Below are positions 1-5,090 of a stretch of DNA of 5,090 bases, piece after piece. A program made the position numbers and the translations under genes. How positions within the stretch are numbered: the stretch's first letter is position 1; the number at the start of each line of letters is the position of its first letter. This stretch comes from Actinomycetes bacterium (lineage in GTDB: Bacteria; Actinomycetota; Acidimicrobiia; Acidimicrobiales; RAAP-2): assembly GCA_021806055.1 (NCBI GenBank), contig JAJZYE010000101.1, positions 1 through 5,090 on the forward strand, in the 5' to 3' direction. Under the pieces are notes generated by a model. That model was not told where the DNA came from, ran no database searches, and saw only the letters and a list, made by a program, of their open reading frames with translations.

Positions 1-640
1 GGAGGTGGACGAGGCGACCGAGGGCCAGGAGGCGGGGCTCTTGTCGGCGACGTTCATCGTCAAGGGTCGCTACGCCTACGGCTGGCTCTCCAGTGAGCGG
101 GGCGTGCACCGACTCGTGCGCATCAGCCCCTTCGACTCCCAGGCGCGCCGTCAGACCAGTTTCGCGTCGCTCGACGTCACGCCGTTGCTCGACGACGACG
201 CCTCCGAGGTCGAGATCGACGAGAAGGACCTGCGTATCGACACCTACCGGTCATCGGGGGCCGGGGGACAGCACGTGAACAAGACCGATTCGGCGATCCG
301 CATCACCCACCTGCCCACCGGGGTGGTGGTGAGCTGCCAGAACGAGCGCTCGCAGCACCAGAACCGGGCGCGCGCGATGCAGATCCTGGAGGCCAAGCTG
401 GCCGAGCGCGCCCGGGTGCAGCGTCAGGCGCAGATGGATGCGCTGAGCGGCACGCGCAGCGATAACGCGTGGGGCTCGCAGATCCGTAGTTACGTCCAGG
501 CCCCGTACCAGCTGGTCAAGGACCACCGCACGGACGTCGAGACGGGCAACGTCGAGGCGGTGCTGGACGGCGATCTGGACGCCTTCATGGAAGCGGAACT
601 GCGCCGTCAGCGTGCGCTCGCGCCCAGCGACCCGTCCTGA
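1..640 (+). CDS. prfB: Peptide chain release factor 2 (RF2), C-terminal part, 5' end outside window
   Basis: Class I release factor that recognises UGA and UAA stop codons in the ribosomal A site and triggers hydrolysis of peptidyl-tRNA. The frame is open at the left edge, so the gene start is outside the window, as is the place where many prfB genes carry a programmed frameshift. Numbering residues from the GTG codon at base 5 (an internal Val, not a start), the SPF tripeptide that marks RF2 rather than RF1 is at 41-43. The catalytic GGQ loop (SGAGGQHVN) is at 84-92, with GGQ encoded at 263-271. The conserved downstream segments [27 protein letters not shown] and [12 protein letters not shown] follow in the expected order. 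The stop is TGA at 638-640, one of RF2's own codons. About 210 C-terminal residues are visible out of a family length near 365. ftsE and ftsX downstream on the same strand match a common actinobacterial order. Identity is near certain. Confidence 0.97.
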   Translation, partial: EVDEATEGQEAGLLSATFIVKGRYAYGWLSSERGVHRLVRISPFDSQARRQTSFASLDVTPLLDDDASEVEIDEKDLRIDTYRSSGAGGQHVNKTDSAIRITHLPTGVVVSCQNERSQHQNRARAMQILEAKLAERARVQRQAQMDALSGTRSDNAWGSQIRSYVQAPYQLVKDHRTDVETGNVEAVLDGDLDAFMEAELRRQRALAPSDPS

Positions 641-673
641 CCGGTGTGTCGTCGCGCCGCCGCCGCGGCCACG

Positions 674-679
674 TACAAT
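674..679 (+). promoter_or_regulatory. Candidate -10 box TACAAT for an ftsEX promoter
   Basis: TACAAT is a near-consensus sigma70-type -10 element and stands out in a very GC-rich spacer. No convincing -35 hexamer is visible at 16-19 bases spacing (the region reads GTCGTCGCG). A weak or absent -35 is common for actinobacterial TANNNT promoters. Transcription would start around 685-688, at or just before the GTG at 688, which is the geometry of a leaderless transcript. The box begins 33 bases after the prfB stop, so ftsEX could be transcribed separately from prfB. Confidence 0.5.
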
Positions 680-687
680 GGGGCATC

Positions 688-744
688 GTGAATGTAGGCG
701 CCGCTGGGCGAGTCAGTAGTCCACTCCGGATGGTGCGAGCGTGA
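688..744 (+). CDS. Possible leaderless 18-residue leader peptide overlapping the ftsE start
   Basis: GTG at 688 opens a frame of 18 codons ([18 protein letters not shown], first residue Met if initiated) that ends at TGA 742-744. The stop overlaps the ftsE start codon GTG 741-743 as GTGA, a typical translational coupling arrangement. The GTG lies eight bases after the TACAAT box, so an mRNA starting at or within a few bases of it would have little or no 5' UTR. ftsE itself has only a weak Shine-Dalgarno-like GGATGG (728-733), so ribosomes ending on this small frame could help start ftsE. Leaderless small proteins upstream of genes are known to be common in mycobacteria. That this one is translated is inference, and a frame of this length can arise by chance. 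An in-frame ATG at 730 would give a four-codon version with the same stop. Confidence 0.35.
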   Translation: MNVGAAGRVSSPLRMVRA

Positions 745-1442
745 TCCGCTTCGAGCACGTCTCCAAGACGTACAAGAACGGGACGCCCGCGCTGAAGGAC
801 ATCTCACTCAACATCGAGAAGGGCGAGTTCGTCTTCCTCGTGGGGGCGTCGGGCTCGGGCAAGACGACGTTCTTGCGGCTGCTGCTGCGCGAGGAGCTGC
901 CCGACCAGGGTCGCATCCTCGAGGCGGGCCGCGACATCGGCCAGCTCTCGTCGTGGCGCGTCCCGTACCTGCGCCGCAACATCGGCTGCGTCTTTCAGGA
1001 CTTTCGCCTGTTACCCAACAAGACCGTGTTCGAGAACGTGGCGTTCGCGCTCGAGGTGATCGGGCGCCCCCGTTCGACGGTGGAGTCCCAAGTGCCCCAG
1101 ATCCTGGACCTGGTCGGGTTGGCCAGCAAGGCGAAGAACCTGCCGGGCGAGCTCTCCGGCGGCGAGCAGCAGCGCGTCGCGGTGGCGCGCGCGTTCGTCA
1201 ACCGCCCCCTCATCCTGCTGGCTGACGAGCCGACCGGCAACCTCGATCCCACGAACTCCGAATCGATCATGGCCTTGCTGGAGCGGATCAACCGGACGGG
1301 GACGACGGTGGTCATGGCCACGCACGACAAGGTCCTGGTGGACCGGATGCGCCGACGAGTCATCGAGTTGGACCGCGGCGAGATGATCCGCGACCAGGTG
1401 CGCGGCGTCTACGGCATCGACGAGACCCCGGTGAGCCTGTAG
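741..1442 (+). CDS. ftsE: Cell division ATP-binding protein FtsE
   Basis: Cytoplasmic ATPase of the type VII ABC complex FtsEX, which uses ATP hydrolysis to signal through FtsX to peptidoglycan hydrolases at the division site. Of 233 residues, the Walker A motif GASGSGKTT is at 35-43, the Q-loop glutamine is Q86 (VFQDFRLL) and the ABC signature LSGGEQQR is at 138-145. The Walker B/D-loop [13 protein letters not shown] is at 157-169, with catalytic Glu163, and the switch histidine is H195 (MATHD). All catalytic elements are intact. The length fits FtsE, and the family-typical [15 protein letters not shown] segment follows the Q-loop. GTG 741 is the only usable start, because an in-frame TAG lies at 717-719 with no other start codon between. 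The preceding Shine-Dalgarno is weak (GGATGG 728-733). The stop TAG overlaps the ftsX start by one base. Identity rests on the motifs plus the adjacent FtsX. Confidence 0.96.
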   Translation: MIRFEHVSKTYKNGTPALKDISLNIEKGEFVFLVGASGSGKTTFLRLLLREELPDQGRILEAGRDIGQLSSWRVPYLRRNIGCVFQDFRLLPNKTVFENVAFALEVIGRPRSTVESQVPQILDLVGLASKAKNLPGELSGGEQQRVAVARAFVNRPLILLADEPTGNLDPTNSESIMALLERINRTGTTVVMATHDKVLVDRMRRRVIELDRGEMIRDQVRGVYGIDETPVSL

Positions 1443-2296
1443 TGCGCGTCTACCTGCGCTACGCGCTACGCGAGACCCTGGGCAACCTGTGGCGCAACCG
1501 GATGATGACCATCGCGGCGATTCTGACGGTGGCGGTGTCGCTCTCGCTCGTCGGGGCCGCTCTGCTGCTCAAGCAGAGCGCCGCGCAGGCCTCGGCCCAG
1601 TGGCAGCAGGGTACCCGCGTCACGGTGTGGATGCAGCCCAACGCGACGTCGAGCGAGCTGTCCAACGTGCGCACTGAACTGGCCAATCTGCCGATCGTGA
1701 AGGACTGCGTCTTCTACACCCAGGCCCAGGACTATCGCGAGGCCCTGAAGATCCTCCCGACCAATGAGTCGAGTGTCCTTCACGTGGGCGACATGCCCAC
1801 CTCGTTTCGCTGCGTGCCGACGGTGCCCTCGGACGCCGCCGTGGTCGCCTCGACGTTCACCAACCAGCCGGGCGTGTACCAGGTCACCGCGCCCGAACAG
1901 CAGATCCGTGAGATGAACCGCGCGATCCGCATCCTGCAGATCGTCTTCCTGGCCCTGGCCGCGGTGCTTTTGCTGTCCGCGACCGTGCTGATCCTCAACA
2001 CGATTCGAATGGCCATCTTCTCGCGGCGCCGTGAGGTGTCGGTGATGAAGCTGGTTGGTGCGACCAACTGGTTCATACGGATCCCCTACATCACCGAGGG
2101 GTTCATCCAGGGCCTGATCGGCTCCGCCGTGGCGATCCTCGCGGTGACGGCCCTGCACACGTGGTACCCGCTGCACAACGAGTTCCAGCTCGACACGCGG
2201 GCCCTGGTGGGCACCAACGTGGTGGTCCTGGTGGTGGGCGTGGTCATCGGCTCGGTGGGCTCGGCGATCGCCATTCGCCGTTTCCTCGACGTCTAG
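1442..2296 (+). CDS. ftsX: Cell division protein FtsX (permease-like subunit)
   Basis: Membrane partner of FtsE. It does not transport a solute but passes the ATPase cycle across the membrane to cell-wall hydrolases. The 284 residues show the FtsX layout. A cytoplasmic N-terminus rich in Arg (1-20) leads to TM1 at about 21-43, and an extracellular domain spans about 44-163. TM2 is at about 164-190, a cytoplasmic loop carries SRRREVSVMKLVGATNWF (194-211), TM3 is at about 214-238 and TM4 at about 257-277. The EVSVMKLVGA stretch is the conserved FtsX/MacB-type coupling loop that contacts the ATPase. The GTG start shares one base with the ftsE stop (TAGTG) and follows a weak GGTGAG at 1430-1435, so translation is probably coupled. 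The extracellular domain has two cysteines, C89 and C124, which could form a disulfide. Neither a hydrolase gene nor smpB follows, because the next gene is convergent. Confidence 0.95.
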   Translation: MRVYLRYALRETLGNLWRNRMMTIAAILTVAVSLSLVGAALLLKQSAAQASAQWQQGTRVTVWMQPNATSSELSNVRTELANLPIVKDCVFYTQAQDYREALKILPTNESSVLHVGDMPTSFRCVPTVPSDAAVVASTFTNQPGVYQVTAPEQQIREMNRAIRILQIVFLALAAVLLLSATVLILNTIRMAIFSRRREVSVMKLVGATNWFIRIPYITEGFIQGLIGSAVAILAVTALHTWYPLHNEFQLDTRALVGTNVVVLVVGVVIGSVGSAIAIRRFLDV

Positions 2297-2317
2297 CCAG
2301 TGCGCGTCTCGTCGAGC

Positions 2318-2332
2318 GACTCGTCGCGAGTC
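2318..2332. terminator. Inverted repeat between convergent genes, possible bidirectional terminator
   Basis: GACTCG (2318-2323) and CGAGTC (2327-2332) form a perfect 6-bp stem with a TCG loop. They lie in the 54-base gap between the ftsX stop (2296) and the stop of the convergent peptidase-MsrB gene (2351). The position suits a shared terminator. No T-run follows on either strand, so it is not a classical intrinsic terminator. Short GC-rich stems also arise easily at this base composition. Confidence 0.35.
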
Positions 2333-2350
2333 CCCGCCACGGCGGTCGGG

Positions 2351-4699
2351 TCAGTCCTCGACGGGGGCGAACTCCAGCGCGAGCGAGTTCACGCAGTAGC
2401 GCAGGCCGGTCGGGGTCGGGCCGTCGTCGAAGACGTGCCCGAGGTGGCCGCCGCAGCGCGCACAGAGGATCTCGGTGCGGCTGCGCAGGAGCGAGTGGTC
2501 CGGTCGCTCGACGATGGTGCCGGGCTCGCAGGCGTCGAAGCTCGGCCATCCGCACCCGGAGTCGAACTTCTGGTCCGTCGTGAACAGTTCCTGGCCGCAC
2601 CCCGCGCAGGAGAAGACGCCGCGGTGGTCGACGTGCAGCAGGGAGCCGGTGAACGGAGGCTCGGTCGCCGCGCCTCGCAGCACCGCGTAGCGGTCGCCCG
2701 GCAGCTCGGCGCGCCACTGCTCATCACTCTTCACCACGTCGTAGTCCATGGGCGCAGCGTACCGGTTCACGCCGGTCGCCTCTCCACTCTCCCCGGCGCC
2801 GTCGTCGGCGGCGGTGAAACCGAGGACGCGGCCGTAGAAGGAGAGTTCAGCCTCGAGGGCGCGGCGAATTGACGCCGCCTGACGTAGACCGTGTCCCTCG
2901 CCCTCCAGGAGCAGGAGCGTCACGGGAACGTGACGCTCGCGCAGGACGTCGGCCATGGTCGTTGCCTGGGAGAGGGGCACCACGGGGTCCTCAGCGCCCT
3001 GGATCAGCAGCAGCGGCGTGGTGACCTGGTCCGCGTGCTGGGCGGGTGAGCGCGCGTCGTAGAGCTCGCGTTGCGCCGGCCACGCGCCGACCAGGCCCTC
3101 GTGGTAGTGAGCCTCGAACTTGTGCGCGTCGCGGGCCAGCGTCGAGAGCTCGGTGATGCCGTAGTAGCTCGTGGCGCCGGCGAAGTCGTCGTGGAAGGTC
3201 GCGGCGCACAGGGCGGTGAACCCTCCCGCGCTCTTGCCACGGATCAGGAGCGCCGCGCCGTCGGCGAGCCCCCGACGGACCAGGTCGCGCGCGGCGTCGA
3301 CGCAGTCGGCGACGTCGAGAATACCCCACTGGCCACGCAGGCGCTCGCGGTAGGGGCGTCCGTACCCCGACGAGCCCCGGTAGTCAACGCCGAGGACGCC
3401 GATGCCGCGACTGGTCCAGAACGCGATCTCGTAGTCGAGGGTGGCGAGACAGTGCGACGTCGGTCCGACGTGGCCCGTGACGAGGAGGGGGGCGGGCCCG
3501 TCGAGGGTGTACGTGGGGTGCGTGGGCGGGTAGTACAGGGCGTGGGCCACCTCGCCGTCGCGCGTGGCGACGTCGAGGAGCGCGGGAGTGGGCAGGTACG
3601 CCGCGTCCACCTCGTCGCGCCCACCGGCGCGCACCACCTGTGCGTGGCCGTCGGCGAGGCGCAGGCGTGCCACGCTGGGCGCCGCGGTCGGCGAGGCGAC
3701 GACGGCCACGATCGTGCCGTCGCCGTTGCCGTCGAGTGACACGATCGTGCTCCAGGGCGTGTCGATCTCGTCCAGGGCGCCGTCGGGCGTGAGTACGCCG
3801 AGGTGGTACCACGGCCCGCGCGACCACGTGACGGCGATCGTGCCGTCGTGCTGGGGCACGTACGAGGGTTGCGACGACCAGGGCGGATCCGCGAACTCGT
3901 CGTCGCGCGCGGCGAGCGACGTCGCGCCGCGGGCGTCGTCGCGGTAGAGGTTCCACCAGCCGGTTCGGTCTGAGAGGAAGAGCAGGGAGCCGTCGGTCGC
4001 GTAGCGGGGTTGCTGGACCGCCTCGTGGGGGCCACCGGCGACGAGGCGAACCCGGCCCAGTCCCGCGTCGCTGAGGGTGGCCTCGTACAGGAGGGTGGCG
4101 TCCCAGGGCATGGCCGGATGGTCCCACGCGATCCAGGCGAGACGCTTGCCGTCCGGCGACACGACGGGGGTGGCGTAGAAGTCGTGGCCCTCGTGCAGCG
4201 TCCTGGGCTCCGCGCCGTCGGTCGCGACGAGGACGAGGTCGTTGTCGACTCGCGTGGCGCCGTGACGCTCGCGCACACAGATCACCCCGTCGGCCTCGGC
4301 GGTCAGCACGGGATCGGCGTAGCGCCAGGCGCGCGGTGACGGGGGTGGCGGCGTGATCGCGCGCGGCGCACAGCCCGGCGCTACGCAGTAGAGGCGTTGG
4401 TCGTCCAGGACGCTCACGTAGACCACGTCGTGCGGGCCGACGACGTAGGGCCGACTGCCGTACTCGTAGACCAGGCTGCGGGCGGATGCGCCGGACGCCA
4501 GCACCTCGGTGGGCGGCCCCGTGAGTCCGTGGCGCACGAGGACGTCGCGCCCCTCCTCGGGTCGCCGCTCGATCCAGTAGAGGGCGGATGCACTGACACG
4601 GGGGTGACTCAGCCGCGTCGCCTGACGGGCGACCAGGTCGCTCGTCACGGGGGATGGCCAGGTCCCCCCCGGCCGGATGACCCGCGTCGGGTCAGGCAT
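2351..4699 (-). CDS. S9-family serine peptidase fused to methionine-R-sulfoxide reductase (MsrB)
   Basis: One uninterrupted 782-residue frame. Residues about 20-390 form a beta-propeller like that of prolyl-oligopeptidase/acylaminoacyl-peptidase relatives, with PD40-like blades (SPDGKRLAWIAWDHPAMPWD, 181-200). Residues about 395-628 are an alpha/beta hydrolase. The nucleophile is Ser490 in GKSAGG (488-493), the acid is Asp571 in GAEDPVVP and the base is His603 in EGHGL. The family segments DYRGSSGYGRPYRERLRGQWG and SYYGITELSTLARDAHKFE are present. After an acidic, Gly-rich linker (629-650), residues 651-782 are a full MsrB domain, described separately. No signal peptide is visible, so it should be cytoplasmic. 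By family, the peptidase part should trim short peptides from the N-terminus (aminopeptidase, dipeptidyl- or acylaminoacyl-peptidase); the exact specificity cannot be read from sequence. The ATG at 4699 overlaps the upstream dxs-like stop by 8 bases (ATGCCTGA), which points to an operon. Stop TGA at 2353-2351. Joining these two enzymes is unusual. Confidence 0.92.
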   Translation of the reverse strand: MPDPTRVIRPGGTWPSPVTSDLVARQATRLSHPRVSASALYWIERRPEEGRDVLVRHGLTGPPTEVLASGASARSLVYEYGSRPYVVGPHDVVYVSVLDDQRLYCVAPGCAPRAITPPPPSPRAWRYADPVLTAEADGVICVRERHGATRVDNDLVLVATDGAEPRTLHEGHDFYATPVVSPDGKRLAWIAWDHPAMPWDATLLYEATLSDAGLGRVRLVAGGPHEAVQQPRYATDGSLLFLSDRTGWWNLYRDDARGATSLAARDDEFADPPWSSQPSYVPQHDGTIAVTWSRGPWYHLGVLTPDGALDEIDTPWSTIVSLDGNGDGTIVAVVASPTAAPSVARLRLADGHAQVVRAGGRDEVDAAYLPTPALLDVATRDGEVAHALYYPPTHPTYTLDGPAPLLVTGHVGPTSHCLATLDYEIAFWTSRGIGVLGVDYRGSSGYGRPYRERLRGQWGILDVADCVDAARDLVRRGLADGAALLIRGKSAGGFTALCAATFHDDFAGATSYYGITELSTLARDAHKFEAHYHEGLVGAWPAQRELYDARSPAQHADQVTTPLLLIQGAEDPVVPLSQATTMADVLRERHVPVTLLLLEGEGHGLRQAASIRRALEAELSFYGRVLGFTAADDGAGESGEATGVNRYAAPMDYDVVKSDEQWRAELPGDRYAVLRGAATEPPFTGSLLHVDHRGVFSCAGCGQELFTTDQKFDSGCGWPSFDACEPGTIVERPDHSLLRSRTEILCARCGGHLGHVFDDGPTPTGLRYCVNSLALEFAPVED
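2354..2749 (-). other. msrB: MsrB domain (peptide-methionine (R)-S-oxide reductase) of the fusion protein
   Basis: C-terminal domain, residues 651-782 of the fusion and close to the length of free-standing MsrB. It reduces methionine-R-sulfoxide in oxidised proteins, usually recycled by thioredoxin. Two CxxC pairs that bind structural zinc are present (C698/C701 in CAGCG and C746/C749 in CARCG). The SGCGWPSF motif carries C716, the usual resolving-cysteine position, and GHLGHVFDDGP is at 750-760. The catalytic cysteine is C769 in RYCVNS. The N-terminal signature EPPFTGSL (680-687) also fits. All residues needed for activity are there, so this is not a decayed remnant. MsrB is commonly found alone or fused to MsrA, and no MsrA is visible in this window. 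Confidence 0.95.
2770..2785 (-). promoter_or_regulatory. Possible internal ribosome binding site and GTG start for free MsrB
   Basis: On the minus strand GGAGAGG (2785-2779) lies eight bases before an in-frame GTG (2770-2768, Val644 of the fusion), within the linker and seven codons before the first MsrB residue (Met651). Spacing and sequence are better than at the annotated starts of ftsE, ftsX or the fusion gene itself. Internal initiation here would give a 139-residue stand-alone MsrB. This is inference: purine-rich stretches occur by chance, and the same bases also encode the linker. Confidence 0.3.
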
Positions 4700-5090
4700 A
4701 CCGTCCGCGAGGCGCGTACGGGGGCGTACGGGGGAACTCCGGCTCGTCGGCGAGGAGCCGGGTGAACGCGCTGGACAGCCCCGCCGGGTCCAGTCCCAGC
4801 TCGGCCAGCAGATCGTCGGGTCGGTGGTGTTCGAGGTAGGCCCGGGGCACGCCGAGGATGCGCGTCGTGGGGAATGCCCGGTGCAGGTCCTGGGCGCGGT
4901 TGCGCACCGCGGACACCATCAGGGTCCCCGCCCCCCCGTGGCGCGTGGCGTCCTCGATGGTCACGATGCGCTGGTGCTCGAGGGCGTCGTCGATCATCGT
5001 CGGGTCCGGGGGCAGGACGCGCACGTCGTAGAGCGTGACGCGCGAGGCGTCATCGCCCATTCGCGCGAGCGCCCGGTATGCGCTCGCGGC
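4692..5090 (-). CDS. dxs: Transketolase C-terminal domain, probably 1-deoxy-D-xylulose-5-phosphate synthase, 3' end only
   Basis: The frame is open to the right edge, so 132 C-terminal residues are visible and the thiamine-diphosphate-binding parts lie outside the window. The domain reads like the Dxs C-terminus. It has YDVRVLPPDPTMIDDAL (21-37 of the fragment, the position of the usual DxRxxKPLD strand) and RIVTIEDATRHGGAG (41-55, matching the Dxs VTVEDxxxxGGxGS signature). It then has ILGVPRAYLEHHRPDDLLAELGLDPAGL (78-105), matching the G(I/V)PxxFxxH...LGLxxxG ending. Dxs condenses pyruvate and glyceraldehyde 3-phosphate to DXP, the first step of the MEP isoprenoid route. The KPLD motif is altered here to PPDP. 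The last 13 residues (PRTPPYAPRGRYA) are a tail encoded partly by a 10-bp tandem repeat. The stop TGA (4694-4692) overlaps the start of the peptidase-MsrB gene. Another transketolase-like enzyme such as an E1-beta subunit is possible but fits less well. Confidence 0.75.
   Translation of the reverse strand, partial: AASAYRALARMGDDASRVTLYDVRVLPPDPTMIDDALEHQRIVTIEDATRHGGAGTLMVSAVRNRAQDLHRAFPTTRILGVPRAYLEHHRPDDLLAELGLDPAGLSSAFTRLLADEPEFPRTPPYAPRGRYA
4714..4733. repeat. Tandem 10-bp repeat GCGTACGGGG x2 at the gene junction
   Basis: Two perfect adjacent copies (4714-4723 and 4724-4733) lie within the last codons of the dxs-like gene, 15 bases upstream of the peptidase-MsrB start codon. Because 10 is not a multiple of three, copy number changes the reading frame of the dxs tail. 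Confidence 0.85.

Noticed and set aside
5..7. GTG at base 5 as a start codon for the first gene
   Set aside because: The frame continues upstream to the window edge and RF2 needs about 150 more N-terminal residues, so this is an internal Val codon even though GGAGG-like bases precede it.
2054..2068. GTTGGT-GCG-ACCAAC perfect hairpin inside ftsX
   Set aside because: It falls on the codons of the conserved KLVGATNW loop, so the protein sequence explains it, and it is in mid-gene.
1466..2176. 236-codon open frame on the minus strand opposite ftsX
   Set aside because: Composition is dominated by His, Arg, Gly and Asp, as expected from the complement of GC-rich codons. FtsX on the plus strand is well supported.
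2300..2872. 190-codon plus-strand frame starting in the gap after ftsX
   Set aside because: It runs antisense through the whole MsrB domain, has no domain-like pattern and no good ribosome binding site.
3071..3739. 222-codon open frame on the plus strand opposite the peptidase gene
   Set aside because: Shadow of a GC-rich gene: the protein is Arg/Gly/Ala/Val-rich low-complexity sequence with no recognisable domain, and the minus strand has a full catalytic S9 enzyme.
3244..4278. 344-codon minus-strand frame inside the peptidase gene
   Set aside because: Out-of-frame shadow rich in Arg, Pro, Thr and Ser; the true frame carries the S9 propeller motifs.

Overview
The window is very GC-rich, with codon third positions almost always G or C. 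It uses GTG starts freely, and the one good promoter-like -10 box has the TANNNT form. Together with the gene order prfB-ftsE-ftsX, this suggests a high-GC Actinomycetota chromosome, possibly of the Acidimicrobiia type. That assignment is inference from composition and gene order. Nothing suggests a phage, plasmid, insertion sequence, CRISPR array or RNA gene.

Left part, plus strand (1-2296): the 3' end of prfB (release factor 2), a 100-base spacer, then ftsE and ftsX. FtsE and FtsX form the ABC-type complex that controls cell-wall hydrolases at division, and their genes overlap by one base (TAGTG). The spacer holds a TACAAT box followed eight bases later by a GTG that opens an 18-codon reading frame. 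The stop of that frame overlaps the ftsE start codon. This looks like a leaderless leader peptide coupled to ftsE.

Middle (2297-2350): a short stop-to-stop gap between convergent genes, with a perfect 6-bp inverted repeat that may help end transcription from both sides.

Right part, minus strand (5090 down to 2351): the 3' end of a gene for a transketolase C-terminal domain, most likely dxs (1-deoxy-D-xylulose-5-phosphate synthase). It overlaps by 8 bases a long gene for a single 782-residue protein. That protein is an S9-family prolyl-oligopeptidase-type serine peptidase (beta-propeller plus alpha/beta hydrolase) joined in frame to a complete methionine-R-sulfoxide reductase (MsrB).

The peptidase-MsrB fusion is the most unusual item here. 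Two details add to it. A Shine-Dalgarno-like sequence and GTG at the linker could allow MsrB to be made alone. A 10-bp tandem repeat at the dxs/peptidase junction sets the reading frame, and loss of one copy would join dxs in frame to the peptidase. The rest of the window is ordinary housekeeping content.
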